64,000 nt of DNA from assembly GCF_042885655.1 (NCBI RefSeq), contig NZ_JBHVRO010000002.1, positions 186,001 to 250,000 of the forward strand, given 5' to 3'. A program made the position numbers and the translations under genes. The stretch's first letter is position 1, and each line of letters begins with the position of its first letter. This document shows, one piece after another, positions 7,400 to 16,788 of this stretch. Source of the stretch: Psychrobacillus sp042885655 (GTDB lineage: Bacteria; Bacillota; Bacilli; Bacillales_A; Planococcaceae). Below the pieces are notes generated by a model. That model made no database searches, was not told where the DNA came from, and was given only the letters and a program-made list of their open reading frames with translations.

Positions 7400-8662
7400 T
7401 TAATCTACAACTACAGCTGGTGTTGGTTCAGGAACACGTGATAGTATTATTATTCCAATAACAAATAAAATAATTAAGCTGAAAACACCATAATTAGATT
7501 TTCCAGTTATTTGAGTAGTTAACGCAAGTAATAAAGGACCCATAATGGAAGCAAACTTACCAAAAATATTATAAAATCCGAAAAACTCATTCGAATTTTC
7601 TTTGGGAATTAGTTTGCCAAAATATGATCTGCTTAATGCTTGGATTCCACCCTGGGATGTAGCGACTAGCATTGCTAGAATCCAAAAATCTACAACTGTT
7701 TTTAAGAAGAATGCATATGAGCAAACTATAATATAAATAAATATTCCTACATAAAGCATTTTCTTCTCAGAAAATTTACCTGCAAGTTTGCCAAAAATGA
7801 TAGAAAAAGGAGCAGCAACTACTTGAGTTACAAAAAGAATGATGAGTAGGTTGTTTGTATCTAATCCTAAATCTGTCCCATAAGCAGTAGACATATTAAT
7901 AATTGTTCCTACTCCATCAATATAAAAAAAGTATGCTAGTAAAAATAGAAAAAGAGCTCGATATTTTTTAATTTCCTTAAATGTTTTTCCTAAACGCTTA
8001 AAGCTTTGAGTAATTTGATTTCCATCTCGTTCTATATAGTGTATTTGATGAACATTTTTTATCATTGGAATCGAAAATACAACCCACCATATTGCAGTAA
8101 TCATAAATGAAATTCGACTTGCGGTTACACTTGAAATGGGAATTACTTCACTACTAGCAAGCAAAATGATAACAATACTTATTAAAAATGGAATAGTGCT
8201 ACCGATATATCCTAGACTATAACCTCTTGAAGATACTTCATGCATTCGTTTATCGGTTGTTACATCAACGATAAAACCATCATAAAACACATTTGAACCT
8301 GTTGCCCCTAGTGCGGCAATGGTGTAACAAATTAATAAAAGCATCCAATTATCGAATGGTATGAAAGCAAGTAATCCAGTAAATACAACTCCGAGTATAA
8401 AGAAAAATGTGAAGAATTTCTTCTTCATTCCACGATAATCTGCAATTGATCCTAAAATTGGACCTAGCATCGCTAAAATAAACGTGAAGATTGCGATAGT
8501 ATAACCTAAATATGCTGTTGAATTGGCAGCACTTACTCCTGCTGCAGTTGCGGATGACTTATAAAAGATAGGGAAAACAGCTGTAGTAATAATAATTGAA
8601 TAGGCAGAAGAACCCCAATCATACATAACCCAGCTATTTTCTTGTTTTGTAAATTTACCCAT
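7400..8662 (-). CDS. MFS transporter of the UMF1/Atg22-like (YxiO) type
   Basis: This 420-residue membrane protein has twelve hydrophobic segments. Its opening (SWVMYDWGSSAYSIII) is the hallmark of the UMF1/Atg22-related MFS subgroup that includes B. subtilis YxiO, and GSIADYRGMKKK is the MFS loop 2-3 motif. The substrate is unknown in bacteria; amino acid or peptide export is only a guess from eukaryotic Atg22. AAGGGGGG precedes the ATG at 8662. It is monocistronic. Confidence 0.8.
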   Translation of the reverse strand: MGKFTKQENSWVMYDWGSSAYSIIITTAVFPIFYKSSATAAGVSAANSTAYLGYTIAIFTFILAMLGPILGSIADYRGMKKKFFTFFFILGVVFTGLLAFIPFDNWMLLLICYTIAALGATGSNVFYDGFIVDVTTDKRMHEVSSRGYSLGYIGSTIPFLISIVIILLASSEVIPISSVTASRISFMITAIWWVVFSIPMIKNVHQIHYIERDGNQITQSFKRLGKTFKEIKKYRALFLFLLAYFFYIDGVGTIINMSTAYGTDLGLDTNNLLIILFVTQVVAAPFSIIFGKLAGKFSEKKMLYVGIFIYIIVCSYAFFLKTVVDFWILAMLVATSQGGIQALSRSYFGKLIPKENSNEFFGFYNIFGKFASIMGPLLLALTTQITGKSNYGVFSLIILFVIGIIILSRVPEPTPAVVVD

Positions 8663-9061
8663 GTTATTTTATTCCCCCCTTGTTAACTCATATTGTACAT
8701 GAAAGCCATACATTTTGGTTAAATCTCCTTAAAAATTACTTAATTTTAACAATTAATTACTGCTAATTCTAATTCCATTTTTCGAATAAAAAACGGGCTA
8801 AAAGAAGAGGTCACTGAAAAAAGGCTATTTCTAAAACAAAAATTCTATCTCTTTTTAGCCCTTGTGAGGAGATAAGATCAAACTCGTGAAACATGATTTG
8901 CTTTGGGTATGGCTTGTGTTCATTGTGGAAGCATCCGTCTAAGTGAAATGGCAAATATCGTACTCAACAAAGCTATCTATGTTAGTTCAGCGGTAAAAAA
9001 TCAAATTATAGAACAGTGGAAATGTTGAGAAGTGATAAGAAAAGACCTCATTTTTGTGAGG
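8663..9061. other. Intergenic stretch, no gene seen
   Basis: No open frame with a start and ribosome binding site is visible. A short open frame near 8880-9000 is interrupted by stops and unlike anything I know. The right end is the terminator of the 2H phosphoesterase gene. Confidence 0.4.
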
Positions 9062-9063
9062 TC
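9037..9063 (-). terminator. Terminator of the 2H phosphoesterase gene
   Basis: GACCTCA (9044-9050) pairs with TGAGGTC (9057-9063); on the minus strand a T-rich run follows. The stem overlaps the stop codon. Confidence 0.7.
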
Positions 9064-9613
9064 AATTGCTTAAAGAGATATCTAAATGTTTTTCATATCT
9101 TTGCTTTTCAATATTTAGTTTATAAACTCTAATAAAATTTACTTCAAAATCGGGAAATGGTGTCAATTCTTTATCTGCTAATCTCTCCATTTCTTTTAGT
9201 TCTTTTTTTGAGAGTCCAGTAGAAATGTTTCCGCCGTCCTGTTCTTTCCCTAGAGTTAAGTGAGGTACAAAGGTATCGAGTTCAAAATACTGTTTTATTA
9301 AGTCTTCTGATGGCGAAATCTCTTGTACTATTTTTTGATGCAATTCGTGTAAATTATTTGAGTTAACACTTAAATATAAAATGTTATCTCCAAAATACTT
9401 TGGCTTATCTAATGATACTTGAAAAGGCTTGAAATTCTCACATACTTTTTGTACCTTGTCTATCCACTTTTTATCTGGAGTTAATCCCCCTTGTGCTTTC
9501 AAAGTTATATGAGGTTCAACACCTAAGTGGTTAATCCATCTACTTTGAAAATGCTCAATTCGTTCTAAATATTCTTTTGGCGGGACAATCCCTATAAAAT
9601 ACTCTACTTTCAT
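9062..9613 (-). CDS. 2H phosphoesterase (2'-5' RNA ligase / YjcG family)
   Basis: This 183-residue protein has the two His-x-Thr motifs that define 2H phosphoesterases: PHITLK (His35, Thr37) and PHLTLG (His118, Thr120). The fold is a bilobal cyclic phosphodiesterase acting on 2',3'- or 2',5'-linked substrates. The length and the opening MKVEYFIGIVPP fit the Bacillus YjcG/YtlP group, whose natural substrate is unknown. It appears monocistronic. Confidence 0.8.
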   Translation of the reverse strand: MKVEYFIGIVPPKEYLERIEHFQSRWINHLGVEPHITLKAQGGLTPDKKWIDKVQKVCENFKPFQVSLDKPKYFGDNILYLSVNSNNLHELHQKIVQEISPSEDLIKQYFELDTFVPHLTLGKEQDGGNISTGLSKKELKEMERLADKELTPFPDFEVNFIRVYKLNIEKQRYEKHLDISLSN

Positions 9614-9677
9614 TCTTCTACACTCCTATTATTTTCAGTTTTAATAATTTTACTAGAAAATTCAAAACATACAAATG

Positions 9678-9705
9678 AAAAAAACCACCTAATAAAAGGT
9701 GGTTT
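9678..9705 (-). terminator. Minus-strand terminator
   Basis: AACCACCT (9683-9690) pairs with AGGTGGTT (9698-9705), followed by seven T on the minus strand. It is about 155 nt beyond the end of the TetR-linked 90-residue gene. Confidence 0.65.
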
Positions 9706-9859
9706 GATTGAAGATATACTCGATAAAATTGAGTTATCTTAAATTCTATTAAAATTACCACTAATCCGATTTTGCAAAAGTGGAATGAGAAATAACTAAG
9801 ATTTCAACTAACGCTATTCTCAGATGAATCACACTGAACGACTCCTGAACAGTATGTAT

Positions 9860-10132
9860 TTATAGGTTAATCGCAACTTGTGATACTTCAAAAGCTAAAT
9901 CCTCATTACCGAATAACTCAAGTATATGGAGTACTGTTTCGGTGTCTACTTGTAAAAAATCTTTTTCGGTTTCTTCCAAAATCCTTATAAGTATTTCATT
10001 CTCCACTTGATAGGGGTATGCATTTTTATATAAGGTTAGTGCATCAAGACCATGATTAATACACCACTGTGTAAATAACCGAATCATAATGTTTTCATCT
10101 TCTTGATATTGTTGAATTATTTTATCCTTCAC
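9860..10132 (-). CDS. Hypothetical helical protein co-transcribed with the TetR-type regulator
   Basis: This 90-residue soluble protein is apparently all helical and acidic (IIQQYQEDENIMIRLFTQW, ILEETEKDFLQVDTETVL). Its start lies inside the end of the TetR-type gene (11-bp overlap), so the two are translationally coupled. I do not recognise the family. The tight coupling suggests it acts with the regulator or in the same resistance response. Confidence 0.55.
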   Translation of the reverse strand: MKDKIIQQYQEDENIMIRLFTQWCINHGLDALTLYKNAYPYQVENEILIRILEETEKDFLQVDTETVLHILELFGNEDLAFEVSQVAINL

Positions 10133-11009
10133 TTCTCTTTACTCCCCATTCGTCTATAAGCTCCCAAAGATTGTGAATGATAGAAATTGTCTTTTGTTCT
10201 AAAGAGGAGCCATAAAATGCTTCTGAAAAAGCAGGAACAATTTTTTCTAAAAGAAAAGTTCTTGGTTTTTCTTTTGATAACTCTTCGAGAATAAACTCTA
10301 TAGCTTGTTGTTCATTCTGCTGAAGATTATTCTTCTCATCTAAATAAAATGTCTCTAATTCATCCATAACTTGTTGTTTGGTAATAAGTGAATCCTCTGT
10401 TTTTATTTCGAAATTTGCTTTTAATAGAAGGGAATCATTTGTTTTAGCCATATCGTAAATAATAGATTCAATTCGTCTCAAGACAAATCGTATTAATTTT
10501 TCAAAAGAAATATCCTCTAGTTTTATCCATGGATGTTGTAATTGTTGAATCATCCCTAGTGTAAGTACTGCACAATCTATTGCCACATTCTTTGTTTTTT
10601 CACCGAATACATCCTCTAATCGTTTCGAAAGCCAATTTATTTCTTCTAAATAATTCTTTTTAATGAGGTCTCGGAGTTCTACATCTTGAGAATGAATAAT
10701 TGATGCAAAAAGAGGGAATAAATTATATTCACGATATATATTCATCCGAATAGACATTTGTTCAATCAATATATTCACATTAGACATATTAGGTTGAGTA
10801 TGTAAGTCTCTTCTCTTGATCAATGTTTCCTCTCTAGCATTTTCAATTATAGCAATGATACATTCTGTCTTTGACGTAAAATAATTATAAAAAGTACCTT
10901 TAGAGATTTTTGCTTCCTCGATAATATCGTGAACAGAAGTAGACCTAAAACCTTTTTCGATAAAGAGTCGTTGTGCTGCTAATAAAACATTTCGTTTTTT
11001 TGTATTCAT
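10122..11009 (-). CDS. TetR/AcrR-family transcriptional regulator
   Basis: This 295-residue protein has an N-terminal TetR helix-turn-helix (residues about 5-55: AAQRLFIEKGFRSTSV, then DIIEEAKISKGTFYNYF). The effector domain is much longer than the usual 130-150 residues, giving an unusually large family member. It is divergent from the DHA2 drug exporter with 184 bp between them, the classic arrangement of a local repressor such as LmrA with LmrB. Control of that exporter by ligand release is inferred. Confidence 0.8.
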   Translation of the reverse strand: MNTKKRNVLLAAQRLFIEKGFRSTSVHDIIEEAKISKGTFYNYFTSKTECIIAIIENAREETLIKRRDLHTQPNMSNVNILIEQMSIRMNIYREYNLFPLFASIIHSQDVELRDLIKKNYLEEINWLSKRLEDVFGEKTKNVAIDCAVLTLGMIQQLQHPWIKLEDISFEKLIRFVLRRIESIIYDMAKTNDSLLLKANFEIKTEDSLITKQQVMDELETFYLDEKNNLQQNEQQAIEFILEELSKEKPRTFLLEKIVPAFSEAFYGSSLEQKTISIIHNLWELIDEWGVKRSEG

Positions 11010-11193
11010 ATCATTTAATCACCTTTAGACTAGTAGTATAATTCATATATTAACTGGTATATCAATGTTTATCAAACTTTCTTTAATTAATATAAAATTT
11101 ATATTTGCTTTTTTTGAACTATGAGTATAAAATAGTCAAAGTGTTATAAAACAGGGTTAAAAAGAAGCTTAATATAGTAGGAGGAACCAATTA

Positions 11194-12663
11194 ATGAAAG
11201 AAATGCAACACAAGCCACCGTATGCAATGATTGCAATCCTTTTTGTAGGGGCATTCATTGCGTTTTTGAATAATACGCTACTAAATGTAGCATTACCTAC
11301 AATAATGAGAGAATTCGATGTGAAGCCATCCGTTGTACAATGGCTGACTACAGGATATATGCTAATAAACGGAATCCTAATTCCAGCTAGTGCATTTTTT
11401 GTTCAAAAATTCACGAATAGAAAATTATTTATCACGGCTATGGTCTTTTTTACAGCAGGTACAATATTAGCTGCAGCAGCACCAGCATTTGGATTTTTAA
11501 TCTTAGCAAGAATGATTCAAGCAGTTGGATCTGCAATGATGATGCCATTATTGATGAATGTTATGTTAACTGCTTTCCCAATTGAACGTCGTGGAGCAGC
11601 AATGGGTATGTTCGGATTAGTAATGATATTAGCACCAGCCATTGGCCCAACATTATCAGGATTTATTTTAGAACATTACGAATGGAGAGCTTTATTTGAG
11701 CTTATTTTACCATTTGCAGTAATTGTTTTATTATTAGCAATATTTAAGTTGCGAAATATTACTCCTAATCGAGATGTAAAACTAGAAGTATTTTCACTTG
11801 TTTTATCAAGTATTGGATTTGGTTCACTTCTTTATGGATTTAGTACTGCAGGAGATAAAGGTTGGGATGCCCCAATCGTATATGGAACAATTATTATTGG
11901 ATTTATCTCAATCATCCTTTTCGTATGGAGACAATTAAAAGTTGAAGAGCCTTTGCTGAATGTAAGAATTTACAAACACCCAATGTTCGCGTTGTCTTCT
12001 GTCATTTCAATTGTTGTATCAGCAGCAATGTTCTCAGGAATGATTTTAACTCCACTATATGTGCAAACAATTAGAGGCATTTCACCATTCCATTCAGGAT
12101 TATTAATGCTTCCAGGAGCAATTGCTATGGGAATTATGTCACCAATAACAGGTAAACTTTTTGATAAGTATGGCGCACGAATTTTAGCGATTATTGGTCT
12201 GACAATTACTACAATTGGAACTTATTTGATGAGTAATTTAGGAATGGAGTCAAGTTATTACTATATTATGTTCATTTATACAATTCGTATGTTAGGTATG
12301 TCAATGGTAATGATGCCAATTATGACGAACGGATTAAATCAATTACCTATGAAAATGAATCCGCATGGTACCGCTACGAATAATACATTGCAACAAGTAT
12401 CAGGAGCGATTGGTTCCGCTATTTTCTTAACGATTATGAACAACAAAATGGAATCAACTGCAAAAGTACTTGCAGCAGATGCAGCTAAAGCAGGGAATAT
12501 GCCTACTAGCCCAGAAGGTCTTGCTCAATTTAAAATCGATCTTGGTATGAAGGCTATGTTAGAAGGGATAGAACACACTTTCCTTGTCGCTACTTTTGTG
12601 ACAATCGTTGCTCTAGTTTTATCATTATTTGTAAAGAGAGTAAAAGTGGTAAAAGAAAGCTAA
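11194..12663 (+). CDS. DHA2-family multidrug MFS exporter
   Basis: This 489-residue protein has about fourteen hydrophobic segments, as in EmrB/QacA/LmrB exporters. Signatures include an early L-N-V-A-L-P-T-I-M segment, the LILARMIQAVGSAMMMP motif, and a motif C-like GLVMILAPAIGPTLSGFI. It uses the proton gradient to expel hydrophobic drugs; the substrates are not known. TAGGAGGAA precedes the ATG. A strong terminator follows immediately, so it is transcribed alone. Confidence 0.85.
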   Translation: MKEMQHKPPYAMIAILFVGAFIAFLNNTLLNVALPTIMREFDVKPSVVQWLTTGYMLINGILIPASAFFVQKFTNRKLFITAMVFFTAGTILAAAAPAFGFLILARMIQAVGSAMMMPLLMNVMLTAFPIERRGAAMGMFGLVMILAPAIGPTLSGFILEHYEWRALFELILPFAVIVLLLAIFKLRNITPNRDVKLEVFSLVLSSIGFGSLLYGFSTAGDKGWDAPIVYGTIIIGFISIILFVWRQLKVEEPLLNVRIYKHPMFALSSVISIVVSAAMFSGMILTPLYVQTIRGISPFHSGLLMLPGAIAMGIMSPITGKLFDKYGARILAIIGLTITTIGTYLMSNLGMESSYYYIMFIYTIRMLGMSMVMMPIMTNGLNQLPMKMNPHGTATNNTLQQVSGAIGSAIFLTIMNNKMESTAKVLAADAAKAGNMPTSPEGLAQFKIDLGMKAMLEGIEHTFLVATFVTIVALVLSLFVKRVKVVKES

Positions 12664-12688
12664 ACCGGCGACGGTTTAGCTTTTTTTT
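12659..12688 (+). terminator. Terminator of the drug exporter gene
   Basis: GCTAAACCG (12659-12667) pairs with CGGTTTAGC (12672-12680), followed by eight T. Confidence 0.85.
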
Positions 12689-12782
12689 AGAATTTATTAA
12701 GAAACTCAAATTCGCTACAAGATTACCATAAAAGAGGGAAATGGTACACATATTCATCCTTAAATTACTACTGCAGTAATAT

Positions 12783-12843
12783 TGTAGCCCGATGTTTAGT
12801 CCAAAGCACTCAGGAGTGTATAGACAAAACTTTTTAGCTTTTT
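12783..12843 (-). repeat. 3'-UTR repeat (family C), partial copy
   Basis: It has GTTTAGTCCAAAGCACTCAG and later TAGACAAAAC and AGCTTTT, aligning with the copies at 13212, 25893, 48780 and 60648, but the GCGCTTG segment is lost. Confidence 0.5.
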
Positions 12844-13156
12844 AGAGTATACAATTTTTGGGGGGATGACGTTTCCAGGGGGGGGGAGTGGCTGCTCCAA
12901 TTAACAGTCCTAAGAAGGAAAGAACATACTTCGTCCAATTAATGAACTGGTACTTTCTTTTACTTATCCAAATGGCAAGCGGAATCAGATAAAAATAGGT
13001 AGTATCTGCTAATAAAGAAGTGAAGAGTTTCCGAAATGGTATCTTCGGAAGCTTTTAAAAGAGTAGAAGAGTATTTTTTCTCTAATTTTCCAAACTAAAC
13101 GCATCGTGTCTACACAAACTCTAAGATGGCGACGTGTAAACATCCACCAAAAATGA

Positions 13157-13203
13157 CTGAAAAAAATGAATCGTGAAGTGATGTGGTCACGTCACGATTC
13201 ATT
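13157..13203 (-). terminator. Long palindromic terminator of pepF, conserved-core family
   Basis: An 18-bp arm (13165-13182) pairs with 13186-13203 around a 3-nt loop, with one mismatch and a G-U pair next to the loop. On the minus strand it is followed by a T-run. The loop-proximal core reads GTGAT-GTG-GTCAC, matching the GTGAC-N3-GTCAC core of three other hairpins in the window. Confidence 0.75.
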
Positions 13204-13211
13204 ACTCTAAC

Positions 13212-13280
13212 GGTATTTCGTCCAATGCACTTAGGAATTAGTGAGGACAAACTTAAAGGGCGCTTGTGCTTTTCTTACTT
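13212..13280 (-). repeat. 3'-UTR repeat (family C) directly after pepF
   Basis: Read on the minus strand it begins at the pepF stop with AAGAAAAGCACAAGCGCC, continues through a TTTAAG segment, and ends with AGTGCATTGGACGAAAT ahead of the palindromic terminator. Related copies follow other stop codons. Confidence 0.6.
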
Positions 13281-15092
13281 ATTGTCAATTTCTTCTGTAA
13301 GTGTTATTAACTCATCAATTAAAGAACCAATATATACAATAGTATCTCTCAATGGTTTTTCAGTCGTTATATCCACTCCTGCCATTTTAGCAAGCTCTAC
13401 CGGCGACTTTGTGCCACCAGCCTTTAATACTTCGGTCCACTCATCAACTGCAACTTGACCTTCTTCTAAAACACGTTTAGAAACCTGAGTAGAAATTGTT
13501 AAACCAGCACTATATGTGTATGGATATAGCCCCATATAATAGTGAGGCTGTCTCATCCAAGTTAATTCTGCACCTTCTGTAATTTCTACAGCATCTCCCC
13601 AAAACTCTTCTAATACACTTCGTTTATAGTCATTTAAAATATGAGCATTCAATGGAAGTCCTTGATCAACACGTTCATAAACTTTCCGTTGATATGCTGC
13701 TTCCAACAAATGTGTAACAAAGTTATGATAGTACGTTCTAGCAACTATTGAAGAAATAACCCATCTTTTAAATTTAGGATCATCAGAGTTTTCTAGTAAA
13801 TGATTTGCAACAAGCATTTCATTCATTGTAGAAGGAGCTTCGATAAAGTATAAAGATGGTCGAGCATTAAATATATTTTGTTCCTTATTTGCGTGATAGA
13901 AGTGGCCAGCATGACCTAGTTCATGGGCTAGGACAAATACTTCATTCATTCTGCTTGACCAAGATATAAGGATATATGGATGGTTTCCATATGGACTAGA
14001 GCAGAATGCACCAGTCGATTTTCCGGTATTTTGAGCAAAGTCAATCCATCGTTCTTTATAAGAACGGTCGACCATCTCTAAATATTCCTCACCCATCACA
14101 CCAAGAGCATCTACAATATATTTCTTAGATTCTTCTATAGTTATTTTCGGTTCATAGGAGGGGTCTAGTGATATTTTTAAATCTGCAAAAGTCATTTTGT
14201 CTAAACCATGTACTTGTTGAAGTAGTTTTGCATACTTGCGCATATGAGGCGCAAGTTCTTTCATGATTAAATCAATTTGACGATCATATAATGTACGGTC
14301 TACCTCTTGATTTAACAATAGATACTCGAATATTGAGTTATATCCTCTTAAATCTGAAGTTGTTTTCTCTATTTGTACATGCATATCATATGTTTTGGCT
14401 GTTGTATGTTGATATTCCTTTAGTTTAGTAGAAAAAGCTTTAAATGCAGCACGTCTAACTTCAGTGTCAGACTCAGCTTCCCAATCATTTTCAAACAATA
14501 CGTAGCTTAGTGGGTAGGAAGTTTCGTTTACTTCAAAATTATTAAAGGATATGTCTAACATTTTCGTTGTGTCATATAATTTATAAGGGCCGTTAAATGT
14601 TGAAGAAAAAGCTGCAAGTGTTTTTTCCACTTCCGGATGTAATTGATACTGTTTTTTGATAAGAAGTTTTTGTAAATAATTTTGAAATGATGGGCTATCT
14701 TCAATTGCTTTTTGTAGAACCTCATTTGGTAGTTCCACTAACTCACTATTAATAAAAGACATCTTACTACTTACTTTTGCAGAAAGCGTTGCAAACTTAC
14801 TGCTACGCAGTTGTGCTTCAGTATTCGTTTGGTCGGTACTCAGTGATAAATTAGCGTAAGTTCCACTTGGAACCAGTTTTTCGTAAATAGAAGAATACTC
14901 TTTTAATGCACCAATAATTATAGTTGGATTGTCGATTTTCCCTTTAAACTTTTCTTCAAAATCATTTACTTCTTGCTCAATTTCTAATAACAATGTACTA
15001 AAATCTTCTTCAGATTCAAACAAATCATTTAAATTCCATGTTTCTTCTAAAGGTACTTCGGATCTAATTGGTAAACTTTTAACCATTCTCAT
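13275..15092 (-). CDS. pepF: Oligoendopeptidase F (M3 metallopeptidase)
   Basis: This 605-residue cytosolic zinc peptidase has the M3 motif HELGH (His390 to His394), with a conserved Glu about 25 residues on in the FIEAPSTMNEM segment as third ligand. Length matches PepF, which trims peptides of roughly 7-17 residues. The ATG at 15092 follows AAAGGAGAG; an ATG two codons later is possible. No partner gene is adjacent. The 3' end runs into a repeat and a long terminator. Confidence 0.9.
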   Translation of the reverse strand: MRMVKSLPIRSEVPLEETWNLNDLFESEEDFSTLLLEIEQEVNDFEEKFKGKIDNPTIIIGALKEYSSIYEKLVPSGTYANLSLSTDQTNTEAQLRSSKFATLSAKVSSKMSFINSELVELPNEVLQKAIEDSPSFQNYLQKLLIKKQYQLHPEVEKTLAAFSSTFNGPYKLYDTTKMLDISFNNFEVNETSYPLSYVLFENDWEAESDTEVRRAAFKAFSTKLKEYQHTTAKTYDMHVQIEKTTSDLRGYNSIFEYLLLNQEVDRTLYDRQIDLIMKELAPHMRKYAKLLQQVHGLDKMTFADLKISLDPSYEPKITIEESKKYIVDALGVMGEEYLEMVDRSYKERWIDFAQNTGKSTGAFCSSPYGNHPYILISWSSRMNEVFVLAHELGHAGHFYHANKEQNIFNARPSLYFIEAPSTMNEMLVANHLLENSDDPKFKRWVISSIVARTYYHNFVTHLLEAAYQRKVYERVDQGLPLNAHILNDYKRSVLEEFWGDAVEITEGAELTWMRQPHYYMGLYPYTYSAGLTISTQVSKRVLEEGQVAVDEWTEVLKAGGTKSPVELAKMAGVDITTEKPLRDTIVYIGSLIDELITLTEEIDNK

Positions 15093-15524
15093 ACTCTCCT
15101 TTTTATTACGGTTATCGAACTATCTTTTAGTATATCTTTAAATGACAGAAAAGTAAAAACAATCATTTTATAGATATTTTTCAAATAATTACATATTTTA
15201 TTAGTGAGAATGATAGAAATATCCATTTTTGAATTTAGAAATTTTAAAAAAATATATATCGTAAGTCGTATATTTAGAGAAGCGAACTGTTACTATTCCT
15301 AGTAATATCAAGGACTTTAGTGATGAGTCTAAATACTTTTATTATTTAAAGTTAGAAATTTTTAAATTGAAAGAAAAATTAGTATAGACTGAATTTAAAC
15401 TTTGTTTTACAATGAGATTGTTCTAACTAATAAGTTGATAGTTTCTGAAAAGCTTAAATACAAGAGAAATACAGTAGTATAACTTATATTTTCAGAACTA
15501 TCAAAATAAAATGGGGGTAAATAC
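15093..15524. other. Intergenic region upstream of the liv operon
   Basis: It separates divergent pepF and the amino acid importer operon. Two CodY-like boxes lie at 15439-15453 and 15487-15501. GGGGGT just before 15525 is the ribosome binding site. No open frame is visible. I could not settle on one promoter. Confidence 0.5.
15439..15501 (+). promoter_or_regulatory. Two candidate CodY boxes upstream of the branched-chain amino acid importer
   Basis: TAGTTTCTGAAAAGC (15439-15453) and TATTTTCAGAACTAT (15487-15501) each match the CodY consensus AATTTTCWGAAAATT at 11 of 15 positions, both keeping the central TTTC-W-GAA. CodY represses amino acid uptake genes when branched-chain amino acids and GTP are plentiful, so the location fits. 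Binding is inferred. Confidence 0.5.
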
Positions 15525-16703
15525 ATGAAGACAAAGAAATTTGCTTCACTATTCCTTGCAACATCTCTTTTAGCGGGAGTTCTTGCAGGATGTTCAAGTG
15601 GAGATGAGGGAAGTAGTTCAAAAGGCGGAGACACGATAAAAATAGGGGCCAACCTTGAACTCTCTGGTGCAGTTGCATCATATGGTTCATCTGAGGCTGA
15701 TGCTATTGATCTAGCAGTTGAAGAAATCAATGCAGCTGGTGGTATTGATGGTAAAAAAATCGAAATAATTAAAGTAGACAATAAATCAGATGCAGCTGAA
15801 GCAACAAACGCTGCTATCAAATTGACAAGTCAAGACAAAGTAACAGCTATTATTGGAGCTGCAACAAGTGGTAACTCAGTAGCACAAGTACAAATTGCAA
15901 CAGATAGCAAAACACCGATGATTTCACCTTCTGGTACTAGTACAACTGTAACGGTAGGAGAAGACGGTAAAGTGAATCCTTTTACATTCCGTACTGCATT
16001 TATTGATCCTTTCCAAGGAACTGTTGCTGCAAACTTCGCTGCGAATAAATTGAAAGTGAAAAATGTAGCGGTATATGCCGATAATGCAAGTGATTATGCT
16101 AAAGGTCTTGCTTCTTCTTTCATTAAAGACTTTGAAGCTGCTGGAGGCAAAATTGTTGCAAAAGAATCTTATGTTGCAAAAGATACTGACTTCCGTTCAA
16201 CACTTACACGTATTAAAGCTGCAAATCCAGACTTCATCTTTATCCCTGGGTATTATGAAGAAGTTGGGTTAATCGTTAAACAAGCTCGTGAATTAGGAAT
16301 AACGGTTCCATTAATGGGTGCTGATGGTTGGGATTCTCCGACAATCGTTGACTTAGCAGGAGCAAAGGCGTTAAATAATACGTACATTATTACTGCGTAT
16401 TCATCTGAAGATCCAGATGGTTTAGCGAAATCTTTCGCTGAGAAGTTTAAAGCGAAATATGGTAAAGATCCAAACTCATTTAATGCATTAGGGTATGACA
16501 CTGTTTACTTACTAAAAGATGCAATTGAACGTGCTGGTTCTTTAGATGGAACAAAAATTAGAGACGCTATTGAATCTACAGATAAACTTGAATTGGTTAC
16601 AGGATTATATTCTGTTGATGAAAATCATCATCCTATTAAATCTGCTACTATTATTGAGTTTGTTGATGGGAAACAAGTATTTAACACAAAAGTTAATCCA
16701 TAA
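15525..16703 (+). CDS. livK: Branched-chain amino acid ABC transporter, substrate-binding lipoprotein
   Basis: The 392-residue protein has a lipoprotein signal (KKFASLFLATSLLAGVLAGC; lipobox LAGC) followed by a Ser/Gly linker. The mature part is a Leu/Ile/Val-type periplasmic-binding fold (IKIGANLELSGAVASYG opening). It would be anchored to the outer membrane face and deliver ligand to the two permeases encoded next. The order binding protein, two permeases, two ATPases is the standard HAAT importer. Ligand specificity within the family (Leu/Ile/Val, amides or urea) is not proven. Confidence 0.88.
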   Translation: MKTKKFASLFLATSLLAGVLAGCSSGDEGSSSKGGDTIKIGANLELSGAVASYGSSEADAIDLAVEEINAAGGIDGKKIEIIKVDNKSDAAEATNAAIKLTSQDKVTAIIGAATSGNSVAQVQIATDSKTPMISPSGTSTTVTVGEDGKVNPFTFRTAFIDPFQGTVAANFAANKLKVKNVAVYADNASDYAKGLASSFIKDFEAAGGKIVAKESYVAKDTDFRSTLTRIKAANPDFIFIPGYYEEVGLIVKQARELGITVPLMGADGWDSPTIVDLAGAKALNNTYIITAYSSEDPDGLAKSFAEKFKAKYGKDPNSFNALGYDTVYLLKDAIERAGSLDGTKIRDAIESTDKLELVTGLYSVDENHHPIKSATIIEFVDGKQVFNTKVNP

Positions 16704-16788
16704 GATTAGCAAGTAATATGGGGGGGATAATGCCCCTCCTTTTCTATTTCTAAACTAGTTGAAATTTTGAACAAAGGAGTGAAACATT

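Larger units (their letters stand above)
12689..13274. other. Repeat-filled intergenic stretch between exporter and pepF
   Basis: No gene is visible. It contains a 3'-UTR repeat copy at 12783-12843, a run of nine G near 12880, a small hairpin at 13029-13050 (TTCCGAA with TTCGGAA around ATGGTATC), the long palindromic pepF terminator at 13165-13203, and a second 3'-UTR repeat copy at 13212-13280. Confidence 0.6.

Noticed and set aside
8850..9020. Possible insertion sequence remnant
   Set aside because: No inverted ends, no transposase-like reading frame and no target duplication could be found.
12880..12888. Run of nine G in A/T-rich DNA
   Set aside because: A single G-run without further G-tracts nearby does not make a quadruplex and may be a sequencing or slippage artefact.
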